A DNA stretch of 64,000 nt. It comes from Monilinia fructicola. Taxonomy: Eukaryota; Ascomycota; Leotiomycetes; Helotiales; Sclerotiniaceae. The notes beneath the pieces were generated by a model. It saw only the letters and a list, made by a program, of their open reading frames with translations, was not told the origin of the DNA and made no database searches. A program made the position numbers and the translations under genes. The DNA lies in contig VICG01000002.1 of assembly GCA_008692225.1 (NCBI GenBank), positions 3,019,001-3,083,000 of the forward strand, written 5' to 3'. This document shows, in pieces, positions 12,074-23,404 of the stretch (position 1 is its first letter; every line of letters begins with the position of its first letter).

Positions 12074-12766
12074 TGGTTAATTGAGTGTTTGCTCTATTTG
12101 ATTTTCTTAGGGAGTAAATGCTAAATATAATGGTGGCTCAAAACTTTGCATCAATGAAACCACTATCGAAGTTCAATAACCTTGGAATTATCAGAACATC
12201 CTTCTTTGGTTACCGAAATTCAATAACCTATAACCTAAAACACACACAACTACTTCTCCCAATTTTCATGTGGGATTCGTGAAATGGGATATAGTGAAAG
12301 CTATTCCTTAATTCTTTGAATTTGGAACGGCCTACGGGATATATCTAGTGTCTGTGACTAAGTAGTTCTGTTACTAAGTAGTATGTATAAGCTTGAGATT
12401 TTTCGACCTGTATCATGTCATCAGGCCCTTCATAACGGGGTTCTTCTACTGTAAGCTGCTGAAACATATTCCTACGATCATCCGACCTGTTGAGGTTATG
12501 AGCAAAAGGATTACACGTGTTTTTATTTTGTAAAATCTCTAACGTGGCCTATCTACATACAAAAAAAATCCTGTTGCTGACTTGGTATATTCCCAACACG
12601 GCCGATGCCGATTGTAAGGATTTGTGAGGAACCGTCAAAAATCGGCGTCTTTCTCATCCCCACATTCGGATCTCACAAATGACCATCTCAACAAAACAAA
12701 CGCACTTCCTGATAGCAACAACTAGTTCTATCAAAATCTGTCATGTCAAGAAAAAATGCAAAAAAG
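12074..12766. other. Spacer between two tRNA genes
   Basis: No gene seen. The sequence is of ordinary composition. Its distal end has A-rich runs that are T-runs on the tRNA strand and probably terminate tRNA-Pro transcription. Confidence 0.55.
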
Positions 12767-12855
12767 GGGCCTAATCCGGGATCGAACCGGAGACCTCTTA
12801 CAATTTAGATTTATCAAACCCAAAGCAAGAATTCTACCACTGAAACTATCAGGCC
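12767..12855 (-). tRNA. tRNA-Pro(TGG) with intron
   Basis: Minus strand: acceptor GGCCTGA pairs with TTAGGCC (seven pairs, one G-T). D-arm GTTTCAGTGGTAGAAT, anticodon stem CTTGC/GTAAG and T-arm TCCGG-TTCGATC-CCGGA are all well formed. Loop TTTGGG..T places TGG at positions 34-36, decoding CCA and, by wobble, other proline codons. A 16-nt intron follows position 37. T6 runs immediately downstream on the same strand serve as Pol III terminators. The gene looks intact. Confidence 0.9.
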
Positions 12856-13344
12856 GATGTTCATTATCAAGTCAGTTTGGCTGATTTGATGTCAGTACTT
12901 GCTGTGTTTTAAATTATATAGCTCGGTTTCTTGGAAGTGGTGATAAACGAAAAGATATAGCCGAGTCAAGACGGAGAAATGCAGAAACTGACAATTGCAA
13001 GTTGATGCATAGAATACTCATAATTCGAGAACCATCAAATGTCAAGATTGTTTCAATTCTTCGTATGAAAAAATTGACATCGAAAAACTAAATACTCTGA
13101 TGATCCATGTCTTCTTACGCCCTTTGACCCCCGTTTTAAGAGACCACTTGTCGTCGCTAATAATTCACGTAGAGTTACCTACTCAAGTGGGAGGCGGTCT
13201 TCACTCGCGTGATCAGCGACAACTACCTGTGTTACCACAAAATCGGGAAACATTTTGATGACTGATGTCACTGCAATTTTTATAAATATGGCCGTCGATG
13301 TGCCTTTTTGCTTCTCTTCGTTCAACTTATTTGAATGATCAAAA
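12856..13344. other. Intergenic region upstream of the GNAT gene
   Basis: Probable divergent promoter region for tRNA-Pro (-) and the GNAT gene (+). No open frame of note except a minus-strand frame at 13179-13448 that overlaps the GNAT start and has no motif. Confidence 0.5.
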
Positions 13345-14222
13345 ATGGCTTCCTTCCATCCTACCAACTCTCCGAAACCCCAAATTGTATTGATCCCTTG
13401 GGATCCCAACTCTCCTGAACATGTTGAGCGACTCGTACAACAACGCATCTCATGCGGATGGGATCATGAACATGTTGAATCATGGAGGAAGGTCCAAGAA
13501 AGTGGAAAGCTCAATAATCAATGGATTGTGAATACCCTTCCCATTTCAACTGAAAAATTTAATTCTAAAATGCTCAGGTTCTTGCGGGTTCCGATCCTGA
13601 CAAAGATGCCAAACTACTCAAGCATACTGAGATGTACCCTCAAGAAAGAGAGCCACTAGTTGACTCGGCGATCTCTTTTGGAGGAAAACCTCGAAATATT
13701 CCTTCGCCACAGAGAACTTTCACACCCGTCGGACATATATGCTTAGGTCTTCCTTCCAAAACTTATTTGGATCTTGGATACGTCCCTGAAACAGAAGGAT
13801 TTTACTGGATATCAAACTTTTACATCTCACGTGCCCTTCAAGGAACGGGGCTGGGAAAGGCAGCTATGGATACTGTTGAGAATCTGGCAATTTCCAAACC
13901 GTTATACGCGAAGGCCTTGGGTATGAACGCGATTAATAAATTTGATCCAGAGAGGGAAGAGAAATATAAAGCTCTTGACTTAATCATTCCACCAGTGAGT
14001 GATTTTGTACTAGGTTTGCAATGGCCATGCATCCATATGTGCTGGCTGACGTTCGTCTAGTTCTCCAACCAAGAATGGTATGAGAGGAGAGGTTACAAAG
14101 CTTATAAAAATGTAGAAAACTTGTTTGGCCCAAGAGTTGATCGAACAGGAAAAATCATGGTATTGGAATGCTGTATTCCTGAAGAAAGAGGTTCTCAATG
14201 GAACGACTCAGTAACGAATTGA
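13345..14222 (+). CDS. GNAT-family N-acetyltransferase (one probable indel)
   Basis: About 270 residues. Start ATG 13345 opens MASFHPTNSPKPQIVLIPWD. The acetyl-CoA-binding core is FTPVGHICLGL, then YWISNFYISRALQGTGLGKA, whose R/Q-x-x-G-x-G loop is GNAT motif A, then AAMDTVENLAISKPLYAKAL. The last strand FSNQEWYERRGYKAYKN is motif B-like and lies in the second exon. The intron at 13995-14060 has GTGAGT, GCTGAC and CTAG. The frame breaks at AAAA 13567-13570, where one A appears to be missing; restoring it links STEKFNSK to VLAGSDPDKDAKLL. The substrate cannot be told. This type is common in ascomycetes, often annotated only as acetyltransferase. Confidence 0.82.
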
Positions 14223-15325
14223 ACAGGAGACTCTATCAGCCTTGGGTCAGCATATACTACCACTGGCTCGGTTCGTGGAGTCTTGCGCACAACTATCTTA
14301 CAATTTACAACTGCATAGATCGCAATCATCATCAAATTGTCGTAAAGTCTACCAATAGCCACACCTTCAGAACTCATTTTTTGGTAGCAGTCCAAGTGTT
14401 GGTTGTAAATATCGAGGCATTTACCAGCTATCACTGGCGATTCTGACCTCAGAGTCTCAGAAATCTTGACGAAACTAGAAGTGGAGAACAATACCTATGA
14501 ACACAGGGCTCTATAGATGCTCAAACATGTTCGTGTCCTCATCTTCGACCCCGGGAACCTACGTCTGATGTTCACTGCCTTATCATTCCTATAACTCTAG
14601 ATGAAATGCACATCAATACATTCACTAGTATATATGAACGAAGGTTTTATCCAATGCGCATGCTCCAGAGATCGTTTGTGATTTCTTCTATCACGAAATT
14701 CTCGATTTCATATCAAGCGATGTGTCAGCTCATCGTTCTAAAACGTTCAGTACTTCCGTTTCTTGACTGCGCTCATAAATTGAGATATCCAGAGCTGTCA
14801 CTCACAACTCTAACGCGAGAGTTATTCCCGAGATGCCACGATTTTCTAATCCGAAGCTGTTGGAACGGATGAAGGAAGCATGAAGCACTTATCAGCTTAT
14901 TTTGATAATGGTTTATTCTGACCTGTTGCTTCTTACACCTTTATCCATAAGATCATCTGCGGTTGTGAAATAGCCCCGGAAGGCTGAAATCATATACATA
15001 TATATTGAATCGATCAATGTATTGCTTTTATCCAAATCCTGCTGAAACTATCTAGCTTCCTCATTTTTTGGTCTTTTTCCCCTATAAACATCTTTATTCA
15101 ACCAATCATACCAAACGAGCATCCTGCAATCTCTACTTCCTGACGAGTATCCCAGGACTCGATCTTGTGAAGAGAAGGTAAAAACAAGGAATAAGCAAAT
15201 GAAGAGAAAAACACATCCTCCTCGCCAAGTACATTCGAACCACCTGTGGACATACTTGTTTGCACAAAGATCGACACTTCCATCCAACGAGCAACTAGAC
15301 CTGTGCTCTACATCCTCGCATCCAT
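14223..15325. other. Intergenic region
   Basis: No gene recognised. A 98-codon open frame at 14195-14491 (-) overlaps the GNAT tail and shows no family features; another at 14606-14872 (+) is likewise featureless. Confidence 0.5.
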
Positions 15326-15675
15326 CTAGTTAATAGCAACGGTGCCAACCGACCCCCCAGCTTGACAAGTGATCGCCGTCCACAAAAACCAATCTCCATG
15401 GTAGCTTTGCCAATCAGCAGATACCTCTTGGAGACATCCACGCACGTTATTAGCATCGTCACCGGATCCGCTAATCGTAACGCACATGTGGCCTTGTACT
15501 GTGGCCGTGTAGCATCCACCGTTGGCATTGACGAGATTGATGACTTCTGCGGCAGGCGAGTGAGAGTCGATCCAACGACCGCATCGTTGTTGTGAGAGCA
15601 ATTGCAGTCAGCGATAGCGAGTTCGGATAGGAGACCAGAGATGAGGATGGAAATGGTTGTGCTGGAGAATTTCAT
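15326..15675 (-). CDS. Small secreted cysteine-rich protein (one probable indel)
   Basis: About 115 residues. The N-terminus MKFSSTTISILISGLLSELA is a clear secretion signal, with cleavage probably before DCNCSHNN. The frame is lost near 15582-15587, where one missing T would give NNDCGRWIDSHSP. It then continues as EVINLVNANGGCYTATVQG, HMCVTISGSGDDANNVRG, CLQEVSADW and WTAITCQAGGSVGTVAIN to the stop. The mature part has about seven cysteines and is Gly/Asn/Ser rich. Without the correction the first frame runs to 15295 with an unnatural tail. The family is not recognised; size, secretion and cysteines fit the broad class of fungal effector candidates, which is inference only. Confidence 0.7.
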
Positions 15676-18335
15676 GGTTGTTGATGTTGGTGTTAATGGG
15701 GTATCTGTCTGTAGTTGTGTGGGTTAGTACTCGGATTTTATGGTCGTGATATGTGAAGCTGAAGTCATACTTTTGTAAGGAGGGAGTGATAGAGTTTAAG
15801 TTTGATATTTCAGGTAGTTTTAAATTTGCTCTAAGAATGGTGAGCAAGATTGTTGAGATGAATGAAGAGAACACCAAGGAACATTTCTCTCACCTAAAAG
15901 ATTGGAAGCTGATGAAGATGGTGGTTGAGCTGTAGATGCAGAAAGGAAAGAGGCAGTTCTCCTCCTATATATACCTTTCTCAATCGAATTCCCAGGACAT
16001 GATAATCATCATGAAAAACAAAAGCCAAGAAAGCTTTGCCTCTCATACAACCCCAATCTCACCACACGTCTAGCCAACATGAAAAATCAAATTATTCATG
16101 ATCCCAACAGCGTTGTATCGAAACCAAATTTCACTCCGCCGGCGTCCACAATCTCGCTCGAGTTGCTCGTATTCATCCCTACGTACATGTCCTTACGAGC
16201 AGTGGGTCTCCCGAGATCCGTAGGAACGTAGGAACATGAAGCTAATCCGCCATTTGGGATCCACTTCTGACCATGTTCGAAATTCCCCATTTTCAGCCCT
16301 TGTCCCTTATGCGGGGCGGCTGTTTTAGAATCCTCAATGATTGTCGAACTTTGAGGTTATTCGCAACTCGTGCTACCTTTCTGTTTCTTACTCAGGGCAC
16401 TGGCGTGCGCTTACAAGGTCACCGCTGCAGTTAATTTTCAGTGATAATATCTCGATACTGATTTCACCAGCGCACTGGAGCCATGTGTATTCTGCCACTT
16501 GTGCGATCGAGCATTGGACCCCAGTTTGATCACTGTGGACAGGGCCTTGCCCTGGGTTGTATGTATTCTTATGTCAGCGCTGTAACACACATAGAACGAG
16601 GTTAAGATATTCATCTGTGGAGTAAGACGGATGGAATGCTGGATCCCAGATTCTGAGCCTCCGCAAAAAAAAACGGATGAGGCACTAAGTTACTATGTAT
16701 GATGTTTGATTTTGTGTGGTATTCGGTTACACTCCTACATCATCTTTTGATACAGCTGAAAAAGTTTCCTCCTTGGCGTTGATCAGCAAATGGGCATTCT
16801 TGGCACGATTGATTGGCCGGCAGTAAGTAACATTTGGAAGGAGGATACTTGAGTATTGCTGTATGATATGACTTATCACAGAGGAGCATAAGTTTGAGTG
16901 TTCTCTATATGGTTACTGGATTTTCTGTCATAGACTCTTTGTAATGATAAAACTCAAAACAGGTCCCACGTGGAAGGCCCACCTCCCTTCCCCGCTCCCA
17001 AATAAGGCCTCTATCTCCAACCAAATCCCCCAGACTAGTGAGATCTTCTCCCTTCCCACCGTTGCATTTGCACCGCCCCGAGACTTCGAGAACTATAGAT
17101 GCGCATAGCATCAAGGTAAATTAACACCTCGGTATATTTGACATGATTTTGTTCGTGTCTGCAATCAGACGGCACATCCCTAGGCGTGGGTCCAACGAGT
17201 GTCCATTAAGTTGCCAGGTTAAATAGGTAAGATGGTTATAAGCTTCATGTAGTGCGAGTTGTATTGCAATATTAAGGTATGGTAAGGTAAGCATAGGAAT
17301 CTACTATGCCCTTGGGAATGCATTGATTGATGCTAAAGCAGAGGGATTCGTTTACGAAATTTTGTTTAGATATAGTGATTACGAGATTGTGACTTATATA
17401 TAGCGCAATGTTGGTCAGGTAGGGGTAGCATTGGGTGGTGTGCCTGGCGAATTTTAGAAATCATCGAAAGATGACTATACTAATGGCTATATTCCTCCGT
17501 TTCAGCTCCATGAGAGCCCAGAGAAATATGCATCCGATTTCCTTTTGATAACATTCGTATCCCTAGTACTCACGAGAGTCCCAGGAAACAGCTCAAAGGA
17601 AATCTCAGGGAGTATCGCTGGAGGAGGTATTTCAGCCTTTGAGCCGAACTGACAGCTGCGAAGACGCATCGTATGAATACCAATGAACGTGTGAAAGAAA
17701 ATTTGTCGAGAGTAGCAATTAGAACCATTGATTTAATGTTTCAATACAAAATTCACTAGCTCAGGTTATTTTGAGCGAAATTGTTCTTTGGAAGATTAAT
17801 CTTGCAAGGAAACACGAGAGTGTCATTATATTGTACAGTTAAAGATGCGTATATAGAACCACGGATATAGATATTTTGGATAGCTAGTCGCACTGTGGGA
17901 CGTTTATTATCCGAGACTATATTCATATTATGCTGGATATCAAGTGTAAGAAAGACCAAGGTTGTTCAACCATTCGAAAATCACTAACTTGCTTAATTTT
18001 TGATTGATTTAGTGATAAGATATTACAGACCAAGTCCTACGGATCGATGATAGAAGAGATGAGTTTGAGCCTGTGAGTAAAGCTTGATAAAGCAGATTGA
18101 ACTCATTCGAAAATAAAACAGGGTGGCCGCCTTGTAGTGTTGAACAACTGACCTTCATGATCATAGTGAACCAAACGAGACATATCAAAGAGTTCAACAA
18201 GTTAAGCGCAAATTCCAAGGATGAGGATGAATTGCATTGCAAATCAAGGGAGTATACTTTGATAAAATAATACTGTGGTTAGAACCAAAGGTATTTCGAA
18301 TAATAGAAAAGTACAGGGAAATATTTCTAAATTTC
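15676..18335. other. Intergenic region, 2.7 kb
   Basis: No gene supported. Short minus-strand frames at 16096-16290 and 16905-17114 and 18009-18242 have no signal peptide, domain or intron logic. Composition is ordinary with some AT-rich stretches. Confidence 0.5.
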
Positions 18336-19717
18336 TTAGAATGCGACTCCGCTTTTGGCAGCACCAGGATAAATATCCTGTAGCCCCTTAAATAATGGTT
18401 TTCCACCCATACTCAAGTCCGCAAAGTCTGGGCACCCTGTAAGATTCAAAATAGATGCATCAATAACATCGATCAACAACTGCAGAGGAACAGCAATTGT
18501 AGCAAACAAAGGCGAAAGAGAATTTGGCGCAAACGTCTTGACGGCTTCAAGAGCAAAACACATCAGATTGTTACCCTTCAGAAGTGTCTCGACGTTAAGA
18601 ACGCCACCTGTGATATTGTTGATATCCAGGCCAGTGAAAGTATTCACTTCGCCAGTATTACCACCGATAGTTGCCAGTGTTGGGTTTTCAGCTATCCAGG
18701 CGAGGAGATCCATATTGAGTTGTACCAGTCCATAATCGACGGGAATACGGTACCAGTTGGGTGGAATTTGTTCGCAACCTTTCTTGTATACATATGTTCC
18801 ATTTTCAGAGTAGACGCCAAACATACTGCGCATTATTCCATGAGTCATGATTCCTTCAGGGTGTTCGATAGTGTGGTTACTCAAGAGACGACCTGAGAAT
18901 GCATAGCCGGCATTTCGTGCAATCATGCCGGTGTAAGGTCCGTAGTAGAAATAGGGGTTGGTAGCTTTACTAAATTCGAGTCGCTCCGCTGCGCGTTTGC
19001 CAATTTCTTGCATGGTGATGACCTCGGCATCAGATCCATTGGCTACTTGTAAGAATAAAGTCATGTTCATTGTTGATGCGTCTCCTGTTACATATAGGTC
19101 GTCGCGGGTGTTTGATGAGTCTGCTTCGATCCAATTGTGAGAGCCATCGAGTCCGCGAGGTGTTCCTAGAAGACCACCGAGGTTGCCGAGAAGATTAGAA
19201 GCTTTGGGCGTGGGGCCTCCAATCGAAAAACCTGGTTTTAACGAGACAGGATTGCCCACACCAACAGTACCCATTATGGCGAGAACGGTGACCAGCTCGA
19301 TTCCCATTCCGAAGACAGAATTGACACCAGCAATGAGATCCACCATTGAAGCGACGCCGTTGTGAGGAATGTAGTTATGGTTTGCGAGAGCATTTAGTCC
19401 AGGGCATGGTCCTCGTTGGTCTCCAGTCTCAAAATTGGGTGGCACGAATGCATGGTCTCCAGTAACTGTGTTATTGTCAATGATATCCAGAATAAAAACG
19501 CAGTTTGGGGGTTCTACCATCAATTGGAGTGGTCAAAGAACCAACCAACAATCTTTTTATGACTTCTGGGTGGTTCTCAACTTGTCTTCTCAAATTCTTG
19601 TACCAGTTACGTTCAATGTCTCTCTCAAAATATTCCGGCAATACCCCTAGAGTTGGAAAACGCTAGCGCAGTCGCGCCAAAGAACGGGAAAGAAAAAATA
19701 TACGATAAAAACCTCAT
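18336..19717 (-). CDS. Secreted heme-thiolate peroxidase / unspecific peroxygenase-like (two probable indels)
   Basis: About 459 residues. Signal peptide MRFLSYIFSFPFFGATALA. The heme-thiolate signature PCPGLNALANHNYIPHNG carries the proximal Cys ligand near residue 104. KPGFSIGG and HNWIEADSSNTRDD follow; the Glu near residue 197 is the presumed acid-base residue, with EAD where family members often have EHD or EGD. Several N-glycosylation sequons. Enzymes of this family (chloroperoxidase/UPO, peroxidase family 2) use H2O2 to oxygenate or halogenate substrates outside the cell. No intron is needed. Frame breaks: CCCC 19644-19647 (extra base; restores FSNSRVLPEYFERD) and GGGGG 19507-19511 (extra; restores DGRTPNCVFILDI). 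Without them the frame starts only at an internal Met. The length exceeds the usual 240-370. Confidence 0.87.
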
Positions 19718-21672
19718 CTTCTATTATCAATGGACTGGCTGGGGAGAAATGACTGACACTGTAAAATATTATAAACTTTTACAGAAAAAAGTCCAGTAGG
19801 AAAACTCATAACATATCATGGAATAATGAGAATATGAATGTAAGGGAAGGAGCACTAACGGCATAAAGCACCATAACCCTCATACAAAAGAGTTCTGTGT
19901 ATAAGATTCATGACACATCATGAAAAGGATAGCTATCACTGGCTAGCTACACCACTAGGAAAATTTGAAGACCTCGCCTGACCCAGCCAAGAGTATATAA
20001 AAGAGGATAATAATATGTATGCACGAATATACATCCTACTCGGACGATGTGATAGAACATAAGTGGAAGATCAAAGTGTTCAACACCAAGTTTGGTGCGA
20101 TAGTGATCAGTATTAGATCGACAGGGCAGGCCCTTGAAATGATTTTGAAAATTGAGTGAAGTGATCGGCAGTTCCTACATTAGCAAGCATTAGGTCAACA
20201 AGCATATGTACTATAAGTAAAGATTGCTCTACTACCCAAGGGAGAAAGCCTTTCAAATTGAGCATTTCTATTCTCCTCGGCTGTCGGTTTGAGGTAGGCA
20301 TTACCTTTGTACCGCCAATCAGCATCTATAATTGTATGCCAGTGAAAACTCAATAACTTATAATAGTATTCCATGTAGAGATTTTTCTCCTTATAAGAGT
20401 AATTCTTGGTATCAGAACAAGACATATGAGGAAATTTGATCGGAGAAGGTCGGGCAATATATTTCTTTGCTCTTATAGGACTTGGACTAATATTGCTCAC
20501 TGATGGCAAACTCCGAACTTCCAACATGAGGATTTTCTGAAATTCCTTTATTTTTGGAGTCAAAAAAGTATATATCGAGATTCTCCTGTACGGTTGAATA
20601 TTGCTCGTTCATGTTGTTTATAGACTTGAGGTTAACTTTACCTCTCGGCTATTGCAGCTGGTGCTGACTCATCAGTTGGCTAGGGTACGTACATCAGAAA
20701 TACTAAAGCATCTACGCAACCTGATACTGTTGCTAAAGCACTCTTCTTCCCAATCTTCTACCGAGCTCTTGATCACAAATACTCAGATACAGTTCAGATA
20801 TACTTCAACCGCTAATCAACGCATGTTACAATAATAGCTGACAGCGGCAGAGAATGAATGTAAGGTTACTCCAGGTAACAAATTTTCGGGCGATCATTAA
20901 CTCACAGAGCATCAACCCATTTGAGGCTTGTGCTTCGATAAACTTAGTCCTCTATTCCCGGAAAGACCTGCCATTTCCCAATCTCGCAAAAGCGAGTTCT
21001 CTACAAGTTTGTGCAAGATACATGCAAGTCTGAACGACCAAGGCACCTCAACCATGCCACGATAGATTGGGAGATTCGCACCTAACTTGAACCGAAAACT
21101 TATGGTCTTTCCTTGCAATGCTAGTAGAATATGGAAAACACAAGGTCAAACTGCTTGTTCGGACGTTACGAGCCCTCAAATCGGAGGATTTATGAAAGCA
21201 CTGCGTATACAAGAGGATAGTTCATCCAAAAGTTTCGATAACCTCGAACGTTTCAGAATGCTGTCGCCACTTAGACTCTCATATGTCGGTAAATGATCGC
21301 ATATTAATTGCCAAGCCACATGGATAGAAAGTTCCCTGGGGGCCGGGTCTGATGTGATGCTAAGATCCACTTGCCATGTCAACGGATTTTGATAGGGATC
21401 GGGACAAGACGACCTTTGGTTCCAATCGAGGAGAATGCATTTTGTCTATCAAAGATAGCCTTGCACCTCATTATTCGTCCCACTTTGCTGGTAACTCTAA
21501 TGTATGCGGGAACAAGACTGCTTAGCATTCACAGGGTTAACACAAATACACTTATACATAGCCAGATTCTCCCAAGCTCATGATAGATTTCGTTGTATGT
21601 TTGTGACTTTCAGTTGCCTCTTTGCAATCTGCACCTTTACTATTGTTGATATTCACAGATAAGAAAGGCGAC
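19718..21672. other. Divergent intergenic region (peroxygenase / receptor)
   Basis: Lies between the starts of the peroxygenase (-) and the CFEM receptor (+), so it should contain both promoters. Open frames at 20113-20563 (-), 20601-20834 (+) and 21087-21296 (+) show no recognisable features. Confidence 0.5.
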
Positions 21673-23404
21673 ATGAAATCATTTTTGTCCATTTTGGCTG
21701 TCATGGCTACTTTCACCATGACTTCCATGGCGCAATCGTCGTTAATTTCAAGGGGTTCCTCTGTAGAAGTTTTAGCAACCGCAGAAGCAGCATACCCAAT
21801 TTGTTCTGTAAGTTCAGTTATTTCTTTGATTCTTGTGCGATGTTCTAATGACCTTTACCAGCTTAAATGTATGGCGAAAGCTATACCTTCGTCTACATGT
21901 TCAGCAACAGATGTAATATGCCTATGTACCAATACAGAATTACAAACGAACATCACAATGTGTGCGATGCAAAGTTGCACCGTTTTTGAACTTTTGAGTA
22001 AGTTGAAATATATCAAATGAGAACAAACATCTTCTCATGCCATTCCTAACTCTTTAAAGCGACTAAGAATGTTACGGAGACTATGTGTGGCGCTCCAGTG
22101 CGAGACAGAACCAAAGACCCCTCGTATATTGGTGTTATAGGAGGAGGTATTGCCTTGGTAGCATATTTACTCCGAATTATATCATCCATTTTGACTGTAC
22201 GACAATGGGGGTCGGATGACTGGGCAATGAGTTCTGTCGTGGTAAGTAGATGTGTGAGATTTGACAAAAGCTAGCCTAGCTAATGCGACTCAGGCGTTGG
22301 CGGTTCCTCCAACAATTTTTTCTGTCATTCGTAAGCAATTTCAAACTTTTTACCTTTGTTCAGAAAATCATGCTTACCAAGAGAAAAGTGGCCGACAATG
22401 GTCTTGGAAAAGACATATGGACTCTCACAGCTGATAACATTACCAATATTCTATTTGTTTGTACACTCGATGCTGGCACCATTAATTACCGGCTAAACAC
22501 AAACTAGTATTACTATCTTGGTGAATGTTTCTATCTTGCCGCATTGGCCATGATCAAAGTTACATTCTGCCTCCTTTTCCTTCGAGTGTTTCGCGAGAAG
22601 CCATTTATATACTTAGTCTGGGGTACACTTGGATTTTCTGTTGCTTATGGAATTAGCTTCGTGACGGCCACCATTTTTCAATGCTGGCCCATTAGCTATT
22701 CATGGTATCAATGGGATGGCTTGCATGCAGGAGCTTGCAACAATGTCCACCTTCAAGGATGGCTAAGTTCTATTTTCAATATTATTTTGGATGTCGTGGT
22801 TATTGGACTGCCATTAGGCAAGCTTTCCAAATTAGTCATGTCACCAACAAAGAAAATCACCATCATGTTCATGTTTTGTAAGTCTAAGCTTGCCTCTACT
22901 CACTTCTAGAACCTTGCTAATAGTTCCGCCTAAGCTCTGGGATCATTGTAAGGCTCTCTACAATGATTTTTGTTATTCTTGTGTTCTAATGCCCAATAGT
23001 GTTACTGTAGTGAGCATCATACGTCTTCAGTCCCTTGTTCAATTTTCCAATACAAAAAATCTATCTTGTAAGCTTAGCCATCATCATATTGATCACCTTT
23101 ACTCAGTGTTGGATTAGGGGACTATGTTCCGGCCGCATATTGGAGCACTCTCGAACTGCACGTTGGTATAGTTTGTGGGTGCTTGCCAGCATTACGACCT
23201 CTGCTGGGCTTAATCATGCCGAAACTGCAATCAACTTTCGCAGTCAGCAGCGCAAAGACCGGAGGATCGAGTGGAAAACGATCATATATGAGCTCTAAAA
23301 GCTCGGCACCGAAGAAAAATGAGAAAAGAGACTTTATTCCACTTCAGGACGTCGATCTTCCCAATTCAAAGATCTTAGCCACTACTCATTGCACGGCTGT
23401 TTGA
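21673..23404 (+). CDS. CFEM-domain PTH11-like seven-transmembrane receptor (two probable indels)
   Basis: About 443 residues. Signal peptide MKSFLSILAVMATFTMTSMA. The extracellular CFEM domain has eight cysteines (YPICS-LKC, STC, VICLC, MC, SC, ETMC). The rhodopsin-like seven-helix part has GVIGGGIALVAYLLRII, GSDDWAM, GLGKDIWTL, AALAMIKVTFCLLFLRVFRE, GWLSSIFNIILDVVVIGLPL and CLPALRPLLGLIMPK. The cytosolic tail is basic and Ser-rich. The family includes Magnaporthe Pth11, a surface sensor for appressorium formation. Introns: 21808-21861, 21998-22059, 22242-22293, 22331-22363 (33 bp, suspiciously short), 22457-22507, 22878-22934, 22948-22999 and 23068-23106. A 13-nt microexon at 22935-22947 gives FSLGSFVTVVS. 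One extra base between 22316 and 22367 (T6 or A4) and one missing A in A6 23054-23059 reconcile the frame. Confidence 0.83.
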
